This document shows positions 1 through 6,613 of a stretch of 19,531 bases of DNA, in pieces. How positions within the stretch are numbered: the stretch's first letter is position 1; the number at the start of each line of letters is the position of its first letter. The position numbers were made by a program, and so were the translations under genes. Source of the stretch: Lachnospiraceae bacterium (lineage in GTDB: Bacteria > Bacillota > Clostridia > Lachnospirales > Lachnospiraceae); contig JAEDFR010000036.1 of the NCBI GenBank assembly GCA_016297945.1, positions 1-19,531 of the forward strand, in the 5' to 3' direction. The notes below the pieces were generated by a model that was given only the letters and a program-made list of their open reading frames with translations, had not been told where the DNA came from and did not search any database.

Positions 1-16
1 TGCGCTTTCGGATGGC

Positions 17-206
17 TCGGGGCATACTTTTTTCTCACCTTTCTCTTTCTGGTATGCCTTTTGCTTGCTTTTCACACTCTTTTGGATGCTCCGGGGCATA
101 CTTTTCCCTTTTTTTTCATTCTCTTGTATGCCTTTTTCTTGCTTTTCATGCTCTTGCAAACGTCCTGGGGCATACTTTTTCCTTTTCTTTCATTTCTGGT
201 ATGTCT
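17..206. repeat. 74-bp imperfect tandem repeat, each unit a hairpin
   Basis: The marker GGGGCATAC occurs at 19-27, 93-101 and 167-175, an exact 74-bp spacing. Each copy is followed 20-25 bases later by its inverse, GTATGCC (51-58 with a leading G, 126-132) or the variant GGTATGTC (199-206), so every unit can fold as a stem with a T/C-rich loop. The segments between units (TTGCTTGCTTTTCA, CTTGCTTTTCATGCTCTTG) are also similar. Two full units and one partial unit are visible, and the array may continue beyond the left edge. Confidence 0.75.
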
Positions 207-259
207 ATCTTGCAGTTTTTGAAACATATGCTAAAATGATTGATGCTAGACATCTGACC

Positions 260-353
260 GAATTGTCTCTTGATTGGATTTTCTATCAAGCTGATTGCGC
301 TTGATTGGATTGTCTACCGACAGGATTGTCTCTAACCCGATTGTCTTTTATTA
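260..353. repeat. Degenerate ~16-bp direct repeat array (six units)
   Basis: GATTGTCT or a close variant begins at 260 (AATTGTCT), 277 (GATTTTCT), 292 (GATTGCGC), 308, 324 and 339, giving steps of 17, 15, 16, 16 and 15 bases. A longer match, TTGATTGGATT(T/G)TCT, repeats at 270 and 301. The spacing is about one and a half helical turns and is not divisible by three, so this is not a peptide repeat. Function unknown; protein-binding iterons or replication slippage are both possible. Confidence 0.55.
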
Positions 354-387
354 GGCAATTCTCAAATTCTTTAGAATGACAGAATGA

Positions 388-502
388 CATATTATGATGT
401 TGGGGTAAAAGGTATTTTGACCCCAATGATACCAACGGATTGCTATGCACTTTGTGCTCTCGCATAAAAAGTATAACCTTTTGACCCTGGTATCATATTA
501 TC
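388..502. repeat. Interspersed hairpin element R1 with inverted ends
   Basis: The block ATGATGTTGGGG at 394-405 leads into a hairpin (TTGGGGT-AAAA, loop GGTA, TTTTG-ACCCCAA, 400-426). A tail follows that contains the small palindrome GCACTTTGTGC (447-457). About 75 bases of this match the reverse complement of 11299-11371, with only a few differences. At 475-500 the sequence AACCTTTTGACCC to ATCATATTAT is roughly the inverse of the left end, so this copy looks complete with ~25-bp inverted ends. No coding capacity. Confidence 0.7.
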
Positions 503-517
503 TATACGGAGGTACTT

Positions 518-1480
518 ATGAAAAATAAAACAACCAGAAATTCCTTCTTATTAGTTCTGACAGCATTGATCTGGGGAATTGCATTTGTAGCACAGAGTGA
601 AGGTGGTGATGCCATCGGACCTTATTCTTTCAACTGTATTCGATTTTTGATTGGAGGCTTCGTGCTCATTCCTGTTATTAAACTCTTAGACCGGCTGGGT
701 TATACCGGTAAAAAATCTGCCACACCCGAATCTCAAAAGACTCTGCTAAAAGGCGGCGTCATATGCGGAATTATTCTATGCATTGCATCCAACCTCCAAC
801 AGGCGGGTATTTTTATGGGCTGTCCGGCCGGAAAAGCCGGTTTTTTAACCGCCTGTTATATTATACTGGTTCCAATACTTGGACTATTCTTAAAAAAGAA
901 ATGTTCTATAAGAGTCTGGATTGGTATCATCCTGACCGTAATTGGTTTATACTTACTATGTTTAAATGAAACCCTGACCTTACAACCGCAGGATATTCTG
1001 GTTTTAATCTGCGCGTTATGCTTTGCTTTTCATATTCTTGCGGTGGATTATTTCACACCGCTAGTGGAAGGAATCCGCATGTCCTGCATCCAATTCTGGG
1101 TTGCCGGATGTATTACTGCTGTTCCTATGCTACTCTTTGAGATGAAACCCTTTAGCGGAAACCTTTTTATATGGGGAAGGGCTTTTCAGACATCTGATGC
1201 CTGGATTCCTCTTTTGTATGCCGGAATTCTTTCCTGCGGCGTTGCATATACACTGCAAATCATCGGACAGGAAGATGTAAATCCTGCAGTGGCATCCTTG
1301 CTCATGAGTTTGGAATCGGTCTTCTCTGTTTTAGCAGGTTTTCTTTTATTACACCAGAAACTGAGTGTGCGCGAATTATCCGGATGCGCATTTATTTTTG
1401 CAGCTGTCATTCTGGCACAACTTCCTGTCAAAGAAAAATCACATCCCAAAAAAGAAAGTGACAAAGGGAAAACAAAATAA
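518..1480 (+). CDS. EamA/DMT-family transporter
   Basis: A 320-residue integral membrane protein with about ten hydrophobic segments arranged as two similar halves, the standard plan of EamA (drug/metabolite transporter superfamily) permeases. The first segment begins right after a short basic N-terminus (MKNKTTRNSF) and holds the family-like ALIWGIAFVAQ at about 16-26. The second half has the PAVASLLMSLESVFSVLAG stretch at about 260-278, typical of EamA repeat two, and the tail is lysine-rich and cytoplasmic. The ATG at 518 follows GGAGG by five bases, so the start is secure. Family members export or import amino acids, metabolites or drugs; the substrate cannot be told from sequence. Monocistronic, with a strong terminator about 90 bases downstream. 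Confidence 0.9.
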   Translation: MKNKTTRNSFLLVLTALIWGIAFVAQSEGGDAIGPYSFNCIRFLIGGFVLIPVIKLLDRLGYTGKKSATPESQKTLLKGGVICGIILCIASNLQQAGIFMGCPAGKAGFLTACYIILVPILGLFLKKKCSIRVWIGIILTVIGLYLLCLNETLTLQPQDILVLICALCFAFHILAVDYFTPLVEGIRMSCIQFWVAGCITAVPMLLFEMKPFSGNLFIWGRAFQTSDAWIPLLYAGILSCGVAYTLQIIGQEDVNPAVASLLMSLESVFSVLAGFLLLHQKLSVRELSGCAFIFAAVILAQLPVKEKSHPKKESDKGKTK

Positions 1481-1569
1481 ACAATTTGACTAATTCATTC
1501 AGAACATGGTTTCAGAATATAAAATCGGAATATACATTGAAATAATAAAAAAGAATAATAGACAAAGCA

Positions 1570-1595
1570 AAAACCCCAACAAACGTTGGGGTTTT
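1570..1595. terminator. Bidirectional rho-independent terminator after the transporter
   Basis: Perfect 11-bp stem AAAACCCCAAC / GTTGGGGTTTT around the loop AAAC. The stem has a GC block and a T run on the + side, with the matching A run serving the other strand. It ends the transporter transcript and could also stop any read-through that crosses element A from the right. Confidence 0.9.
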
Positions 1596-1612
1596 CGCTT
1601 GAATTCTTATGA

Positions 1613-1622
1613 GGGGGGGGGG
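1613..1622. repeat. Run of ten G residues
   Basis: Uninterrupted G10 in an otherwise AT-rich intergenic stretch, 17 bases past the terminator. Such tracts slip during replication. Downstream, 1667-1686 forms a perfect 8-bp hairpin (ACAAAATG, loop TGTT, CATTTTGT). Confidence 0.8.
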
Positions 1623-1735
1623 AGATAGTGAGTTTTGCTTCAACTATCTTGATACCTACTATACTGACAAAATGTGTTCATTTTGTGATTAAAATATGAA
1701 AAAAAATGAAACTTTCTTAACCGTTTCTTTATTTT

Positions 1736-1985
1736 TTATTACCTTTTCGGATTTGTGTTCCTATTTTATATCTTTATCACCGGCTTTTACAAGGTTTCGT
1801 ATCTTTCTTAGCGCCATAAGCGAACAAAAATAATGACCGGTTTCAACTGTCTGAAGACAAAGTCTGAGTTTTGAAACCGGTCATTTAATAATACTTTGTG
1901 AGCATGGCGCTTAGAAAGCCTAGAAACCGAAGTACAAGGAGATGAAGATATAAAATAGGAACACAAATCACAAAAGGGAATCATT
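1736..1985. repeat. Element A: ~250-bp nested palindrome between convergent genes
   Basis: Three concentric stems share a centre near 1858. The innermost is a perfect 15-bp stem, AATGACCGGTTTCAA (1832-1846) with its inverse (1871-1885). The middle stem pairs about 1785-1815 with 1906-1936 (CTTTCTTAGCGCCA with TGGCGCTTAGAAAG, one conserved T-T mismatch). The outer stem pairs about 1738-1777 with 1941-1982 (GATTTGTGTTCCTATTTTAT with its inverse). Conserved unpaired stretches separate inner and middle stems. The core (about 1790-1935) recurs at 12917-13062. The element begins about 140 bases after the transporter terminator and ends at the stop codon of the kinase at 1987. It encodes no plausible protein. 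Confidence 0.85.
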
Positions 1986-1986
1986 T

Positions 1987-2913
1987 TTACACCGTCACAA
2001 TTACCACATCCTGAATCAATGTTTCCATTGTATCCTGTGGAATCATTCCACTCTCCAATGTTGTCGCATTAGCAGCCGATACGCCTGCGGCAAACTTCAT
2101 GGTATCTTCGTCATTCAATCCCTGAATCATCCCTAAAATCATGGCTGCAACGACACAGTCTCCGCATCCGACGGTGTTGACTTTTTTAATCCGCGGCGGA
2201 ACTGCTTTTATCACTTTTGTTTTCGTAATCTGTAAAAGTCCCTTATCTCCCATGGACACTACAACCTTAACAACACCAGCCTTAATATATTCATATGCGG
2301 CCTGAATGATTTCAGCCTCCGTGGAAAGCTTTTTGCCAACCGCATATTCTAATTCCCGACGATTGGGCTTGATACAGTATGGCACAGCTTCAATTCCCCG
2401 CTTTAAAGGTTCACCGCTTGCATCCAAAAACGCTTTTGCGCCATGATCATTGCAAATCTTAATCAGTTTGGCATAAAAATCTTCGGGAAGTCCTTCTGTC
2501 AGGCTTCCGGATAAAACAACATACTCGCTGATTTTTACCAGTTCACGGAAACGGTCCATGAAATCTTCACGTTCAAAAGAAAGGATCTTCGGACCCGGCT
2601 CTAAAATCTCTGTGACATATCCGTCATCACCGATGATATTCATATTAGAACGCGTTAAGCCGCGGATTGTTGTAAAAGATGTATTAACCCCCATATTGCG
2701 CAGCTCTTCTTCAATAAAATCGCCGGTATAGCCTCCAACAAATCCGGTCGCCGTTACATGTGCATCAAACTGTCTCAATACCTTTGTAACATTAACTGCC
2801 TTCCCACCCGGAATGCTGACCAAATCCCGCATACGGTTAATCTGACCAATCATAACATTGGATGTGTTATAAGTTTTATCAATTGCCGGATTACAGCTTA
2901 CTGTTAATATCAT
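1987..2913 (-). CDS. pfkB: PfkB-family hexose-phosphate kinase, probably 1-phosphofructokinase
   Basis: A 308-residue cytosolic ribokinase-fold sugar kinase of the 1-phosphofructokinase/tagatose-6-phosphate kinase branch. The N-terminus CNPAIDKTY (7-15) and the glycine pair in PGGKAVNV (35-42) are substrate-side signatures; D252 in VNTVGCGDCVVAA (245-257) is the expected catalytic base. The usual family form there is GAGD, so the cysteine at 250 is a variant. Length is normal for the family. GAGGGG five bases before the ATG fixes the start. There is no fructose PTS gene or DeoR-type regulator beside it, so fructose-1-phosphate versus tagatose-6-phosphate cannot be decided from context. It is transcribed alone, towards element A. 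Confidence 0.85.
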   Translation of the reverse strand: MILTVSCNPAIDKTYNTSNVMIGQINRMRDLVSIPGGKAVNVTKVLRQFDAHVTATGFVGGYTGDFIEEELRNMGVNTSFTTIRGLTRSNMNIIGDDGYVTEILEPGPKILSFEREDFMDRFRELVKISEYVVLSGSLTEGLPEDFYAKLIKICNDHGAKAFLDASGEPLKRGIEAVPYCIKPNRRELEYAVGKKLSTEAEIIQAAYEYIKAGVVKVVVSMGDKGLLQITKTKVIKAVPPRIKKVNTVGCGDCVVAAMILGMIQGLNDEDTMKFAAGVSAANATTLESGMIPQDTMETLIQDVVIVTV

Positions 2914-3016
2914 ATGTACCCCTCACTATGTTTTATTATTTTTCATCTTACTTTATGGTTTTCTAACTATGTTCTAATTTTACTTCTCTTGTCTACCATT
3001 CGCACGCTCTGATTTA

Positions 3017-3045
3017 AGTTTACATAATTTAGATAATTTTGTCTA
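3017..3045 (-). promoter_or_regulatory. Possible promoter of the PfkB-type kinase
   Basis: On the minus strand TAGACA (3045-3040) is followed after exactly 17 bases by TAAACT (3022-3017). That gives a leader of roughly 95 bases before the ATG at 2913. The matches to consensus are partial (5/6 and 4/6) in AT-rich DNA, so this is only a candidate. I see nothing else definite in 2914-3150. Confidence 0.35.
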
Positions 3046-3150
3046 GTGCAATGTTTTCTAAATGCTGAGGATTTTTCTCATATGCTATCGGGAAAATAGT
3101 CAAATGATATGATGTAGTTAATAAAAAGACATTGTTCTAGTATCTTTTCA

Positions 3151-5064
3151 TTAATACCACTCAATATGGCGTATTTTCATCTGCAAAGAACGACAGTTTC
3201 CATACTCATTCCACTCCGGTGAATAGGCAATTCTCGCTCTCTTTTCTGTACTGTTTATATAATCCTGCATAAAAGCATCACCGTCGCAAAAACAAATCCC
3301 AACAGCTGTACTGTTTTCTTCATTTCTAAGTTGCATACGAACAACATTATGCTTATCACCCATCACTCGAACCTGACTGACATAAACTCTTTCGGCAAAA
3401 AGTGGCTTTTCATTCCCATTTCCATAGGGCTCCAGTTTTTCGAGTTCAGTCATCAGACGATCGGATACCCAACCAAGCTTCATTTGCAAATCAAGCATCA
3501 GCGTCTCTTCCAGATCACAATCACGAAGAGTACAGACCTCATTGATTCGCTCACGGAATATTTCAACCCGATCCGGCGGCAAAGACAGTCCGGCTGCAAG
3601 CTTATGACCTCCATACTTTAAAAATATATCCTTAACTTTTGTCATTTCATCATACATATGATAGGCTTCAATGCTTCGACCGGAGCCTTTTACACAATCA
3701 TCTCCATTTGTCAAAACAAAGGTCGGACGATAATACTTTTTGCAAAGTCTTCCCGCAATAATGCCTGCCAATGATTCATGCACATCAGGAAGATAGATAA
3801 CCAGTACCCGATCTTTTAATAGTCCCTGTGCCGCTATCATTTCATAAGCTTTCTCTTCCCCCTGCGTTGTTAAATCCTGTCTTTCCTGATTTAACAGTTT
3901 CAACCTCATCGCAAGAATATCCGCTTCTTCTTTTGTCGTAGCGCACAACAGTTCAATCACACGATATGCATCATCCAGACGTCCGGAAGCATTAAAACAG
4001 GGTCCCAAAACAAAACCGATATGATAAGGGGTAATCTCTTTATTCTCCAAATCACACGCAGAAATTAATGCCTGCAATCCCATGTTTGGGAATGTTTTCA
4101 TCTTTTTCAATCCGTACTTTACAATGATACGGTTCTCATCAATCAGATCCATAACATCTCCGACCGTTGCAAATGCCGCAAACACCAGACATTCCTCAAG
4201 CACGGCATACGCCTTTTTGCAAAAGACTTGTTCATCTGTATTTTTAAAAGAATTCCGTCCATCTGCATAATGCTGTTTGTGCTCATCTATCTTCTGAGCA
4301 TCCTGTCCATTTGCTCTTTGAACATTCTGTTCGGCAGCACTCTGAGAAACCAGTCTCCCCTCATTCTGACAATCTCGTTCGTTTCCTTTTCGACATACAT
4401 TGCACACCCGCTGTATCAGCGCACAAATTACTTTATACGCCACTACGGCACCACAGATATTCTGAAACGGATAGGTACAATCCTCCTGTTTGGGATCGAT
4501 CACAGCATCCGCAGGAGGCAGAATATAATTTCGACCTCCATCCGTATCTTCATAAGGCACTTCATGATGATCGGTTACAATGACACAAATCCCATGTTCC
4601 TTTGCCCGCATAATCTGATCATGTGCCGCAATCCCGTTATCACAAGTAATGATCAAATCCACGCCATCCTCCACGGCTTCATCAATCAAACGGTCGTTTA
4701 GCCCATATCCGTCTGTTACACGGTGTGGAATCCGGATATCAATGCCCTCACAACTTTCCTTCGCAAAGGAAAGACCTTTGTACAATATGTATGCGGAACA
4801 AATTCCGTCAATATCATAATCTCCGATAATCCGGATACGTTTGTTTTTCTGTATGTATTCTTCCAGTAAAGAAACCGCTTTTTTCATATCTTTTAACAAC
4901 ATCGGATCATACATATCTGCCTGTGTTCCGTTTAAAAAGCGCTCCACCTGCACATCCTCCGTAATCCCTCTGTTTACCATGATTTTTGCAGTCAACGGAC
5001 TAATCCCATGCTGCTTTGCCAAAAGATCAAAATCTGCTCTTTTGGGATTCAATTGCCACTTCAT
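3151..5064 (-). CDS. recJ: Single-stranded-DNA-specific exonuclease RecJ
   Basis: A DHH/DHHA1-superfamily 5'-3' single-strand DNA exonuclease of recombination and mismatch repair. Visible metal-site motifs are DYDIDG (82-87), CDNG (141-144) and TDHH (164-167). The DHHA1 half has ASGRLDDA (359-366) and GGH (485-487), and the OB-like tail begins near LEPYGNGNEKPLF (543-555). I start it at 5064, where AGAGG stands six bases upstream and the product begins MKWQLNPKR, like other RecJ proteins; upstream in-frame starts overlap a hairpin. At 637 residues it exceeds the common ~570-580. The excess is a polar segment at about 220-282 rich in N, Q, E and K with several cysteines. All catalytic motifs are intact, so I expect a working enzyme. 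Confidence 0.93.
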   Translation of the reverse strand: MKWQLNPKRADFDLLAKQHGISPLTAKIMVNRGITEDVQVERFLNGTQADMYDPMLLKDMKKAVSLLEEYIQKNKRIRIIGDYDIDGICSAYILYKGLSFAKESCEGIDIRIPHRVTDGYGLNDRLIDEAVEDGVDLIITCDNGIAAHDQIMRAKEHGICVIVTDHHEVPYEDTDGGRNYILPPADAVIDPKQEDCTYPFQNICGAVVAYKVICALIQRVCNVCRKGNERDCQNEGRLVSQSAAEQNVQRANGQDAQKIDEHKQHYADGRNSFKNTDEQVFCKKAYAVLEECLVFAAFATVGDVMDLIDENRIIVKYGLKKMKTFPNMGLQALISACDLENKEITPYHIGFVLGPCFNASGRLDDAYRVIELLCATTKEEADILAMRLKLLNQERQDLTTQGEEKAYEMIAAQGLLKDRVLVIYLPDVHESLAGIIAGRLCKKYYRPTFVLTNGDDCVKGSGRSIEAYHMYDEMTKVKDIFLKYGGHKLAAGLSLPPDRVEIFRERINEVCTLRDCDLEETLMLDLQMKLGWVSDRLMTELEKLEPYGNGNEKPLFAERVYVSQVRVMGDKHNVVRMQLRNEENSTAVGICFCDGDAFMQDYINSTEKRARIAYSPEWNEYGNCRSLQMKIRHIEWY

Positions 5065-5079
5065 ATCATTCCTCTTTCT

Positions 5080-5119
5080 GAAAGAAAAGGACATTATTCC
5101 ACGCAAACGAATAATGTCC
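5080..5119 (-). terminator. Terminator-like hairpin in the recJ leader
   Basis: On the minus strand GGACATTATTC (5119-5109), a 9-base loop and GAATAATGTCC (5099-5089) form a perfect 11-bp stem followed directly by TTTTCTTTC. It lies between the antiporter stop (5316) and the recJ ATG (5064), only about 16 bases before that ATG. No promoter fits between, so it would act as an attenuator of recJ or as an inefficient terminator of the antiporter transcript. Confidence 0.7.
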
Positions 5120-5315
5120 CTCTATTCATGTTTTATCTTATTTCCGATTTTCTTTTAATCTTTTTCCATATATCATTATTTGTCTTAACACCATGAAGTG
5201 AGTAATAAATAATTTTTTCACTCATTGATGTATCCAATTGCTACATTGATATGTGTTTTTCATAATTTTTAAACATATCAGTCCATATAGCATCCTTTTT
5301 TATTTCCTCACGGTA

Positions 5316-6245
5316 CTATACTAAAAGATAGACAAAATACCCCACATAGCATAAAAGCATCGTAATTCCGACCGGACGTGAAAGCTTATGGTTTTTCAAA
5401 ACGCCAAGCCAGAGTATGATACCGGCTCCGACAGCAACCAGACTGTCTATGATGAAATTACTCTGGAAAATGACCGGTGTAACCAGCGCAGTTGTTCCAC
5501 ATACAAACAAGACATTAAAAATATTACTTCCGACAATATTGCCGATTGCAATGTCTGCTTTTTTCTTATGCGCAGCCATAATACTGGTAACAAGCTCCGG
5601 CAGGGAAGTTCCGAATGCCACAATGGTAAGTCCCACAAATCGCTCTGACATTCCAAAAAATCTGGCAATCGCACTTGCAGAATCAACAGCAACATCGGCC
5701 CCCCAGACAACCAGTACGGCACCGACAATTCCCAGAATAATTAAAAGCCATACCGGCTTACTCTTCTCCGGTTTGGTTTCTTCTTTGTTTTTCTTTGCCA
5801 TCATGAGCAAATAAACCATATACAGAATGAAAAGAGCCCACATCACAAGACCTTCTGCAAAAGTTATGACATTGCCTGACATTCCAAATAACAGCATCAC
5901 AACCATGGTCAAAAGCATAAACGGCATCTCATAACGGACGGTGGATTTTTGTACCGCTATGGTTGTAATCACAGCGGTGATACCAAGAATAACTAAAATA
6001 TTCATGATATTACTGCCCACAACATTTCCTACGGTAATGCCCGCATTACCTTTCACAGCCGAAGCAATACTGACCGCGGCCTCCGGTGCGCTTGTTCCCA
6101 TCGCCACAATCGTCAAACCGATTACCAATTGCGGAATACCGAATTTTTCTGCAATCCCGGCGACACCTTCCACGAACCAGTCTGCTCCTTTTACAAGCAT
6201 CACAAATCCAAGTACCAATAATAAAAACTGAACAATCAAATCCAT
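5316..6245 (-). CDS. Calcium/sodium antiporter (CaCA family, YrbG-like)
   Basis: A 309-residue inner-membrane cation exchanger with the two internally repeated alpha motifs of the CaCA superfamily. Alpha-1 has MGTSAPE (49-55) and GNVVGSNIMN (73-82); alpha-2 has FGTSLPE (211-217) and GNIVGSNIFN (235-244). The acidic residues E55 and E217 are the expected ion ligands. About ten hydrophobic segments are visible, with a charged cytoplasmic linker at 150-164 (KKNKEETKPEKSK), matching the bacterial YrbG/NCX layout. AGAGGA five bases before the ATG supports the start. It probably expels Ca2+ in exchange for Na+. It may be cotranscribed with recJ, but the intervening 250 bases contain a terminator-like hairpin. 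Confidence 0.92.
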   Translation of the reverse strand: MDLIVQFLLLVLGFVMLVKGADWFVEGVAGIAEKFGIPQLVIGLTIVAMGTSAPEAAVSIASAVKGNAGITVGNVVGSNIMNILVILGITAVITTIAVQKSTVRYEMPFMLLTMVVMLLFGMSGNVITFAEGLVMWALFILYMVYLLMMAKKNKEETKPEKSKPVWLLIILGIVGAVLVVWGADVAVDSASAIARFFGMSERFVGLTIVAFGTSLPELVTSIMAAHKKKADIAIGNIVGSNIFNVLFVCGTTALVTPVIFQSNFIIDSLVAVGAGIILWLGVLKNHKLSRPVGITMLLCYVGYFVYLLV

Positions 6246-6454
6246 TTTAATCCTCTGCCTTTTTGTTTTCTATTTTGTTTTCTATTTTTTTTATGATATA
6301 TGACATAAAATACCGCAATTACGCCGTTTTATTCCATAACTGGCATTCTTTTTCTCATGCGATCTTATCTATTTCTTTCTACAATTTCATACTTCTGTCA
6401 CAGAAAGTAACCCGATTAGGACGAATTTCAAATGTTTGCAGATTGAAAAAATGC

Positions 6455-6494
6455 AAAACACGTAGCAATCCGCTGGAATTACAGGGTCAAAAAA
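6455..6494. repeat. Degenerate interspersed-element copy R3
   Basis: CACGTAGCAATCCGCTGGAATTACAGGGTCAAAA is split here as CGTAGCAATCCG (6461-6472), TGG, and GGGTCAAAA (6484-6492). It aligns with GCGTAGCAATCCG, TTGG, TATCATG, GGGTCAAAA of copy R2 at 11315-11347 in the same orientation. The other hairpin arm is lost, so this looks like a decayed copy. Confidence 0.6.
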
Positions 6495-6525
6495 TCATAC
6501 TCTCAAGATACAATGATAAAAATGA

Positions 6526-6579
6526 AAAAGCCAAAAGATAAATTCCTACATAATAAGTACTTTACATCTTTTGGCTTTT
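6526..6579. terminator. Rho-independent terminator of secDF
   Basis: Perfect 14-bp inverted repeat: AAAAGCCAAAAGAT (6526-6539) and ATCTTTTGGCTTTT (6566-6579), with a 26-base loop. T runs stand on both sides, so it can act on either strand. It lies 34 bases beyond the secDF stop. Confidence 0.8.
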
Positions 6580-6613
6580 CTTTTCAATAAAGAAACTCAG
6601 TTTTATATTTTAT

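Larger units (their letters stand above)
1..517. other. Gene-free left flank made of stacked repeats
   Basis: I see no credible gene here. The stretch contains, in order, a 74-bp period hairpin repeat (about 17-206), a ~16-bp period direct repeat (260-353) and a ~110-bp element with inverted ends (about 388-502). The last lies directly before the ribosome site of the transporter at 518. Short open frames cross the first repeat on both strands, but they run through a repeat whose period is not a multiple of three and have no ribosome site. A weak -10-like TATAAC lies at 472-477; I cannot assign a convincing -35. Confidence 0.7.
6246..6613. other. Intergenic region: repeat remnant and a terminator
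   Basis: No gene is supported. Contents: a pyrimidine-rich stretch before the antiporter (6255-6290) with two copies of TTTTGTTTTCTATTTT-like sequence; a degenerate repeat copy (6455-6494); and the bidirectional terminator at 6526-6579. The short open frame at 6263-6541 has no ribosome site and ends inside the terminator stem region. Confidence 0.7.

Noticed and set aside
1..210. Lysine-rich minus-strand frame through the same repeats
   Set aside because: The repeated peptide words appear in a different frame in each unit, so the repeat is not maintained as protein.
12..304. Open frames of 75 and 79 codons through the left-hand repeats
   Set aside because: They overlap each other in different frames, follow a 74-bp repeat not divisible by three, and have no ribosome site.
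260..353. CRISPR array
   Set aside because: Repeat units are ~16 bp, degenerate and directly abutting, with no spacers of constant length and no cas genes.
1736..1985. Insertion sequence or classic MITE
   Set aside because: No transposase, no clear target duplication, and the outer arms are not shared with the related copy at 12763-13199.
4228..4701. 157-codon plus-strand frame antisense to recJ
   Set aside because: It lies opposite a gene with intact catalytic motifs and has no family features or ribosome site.
5065..5106. Upstream in-frame starts for recJ
   Set aside because: They fall in a terminator-like hairpin; the ATG at 5064 has a proper ribosome site and the family N-terminus.
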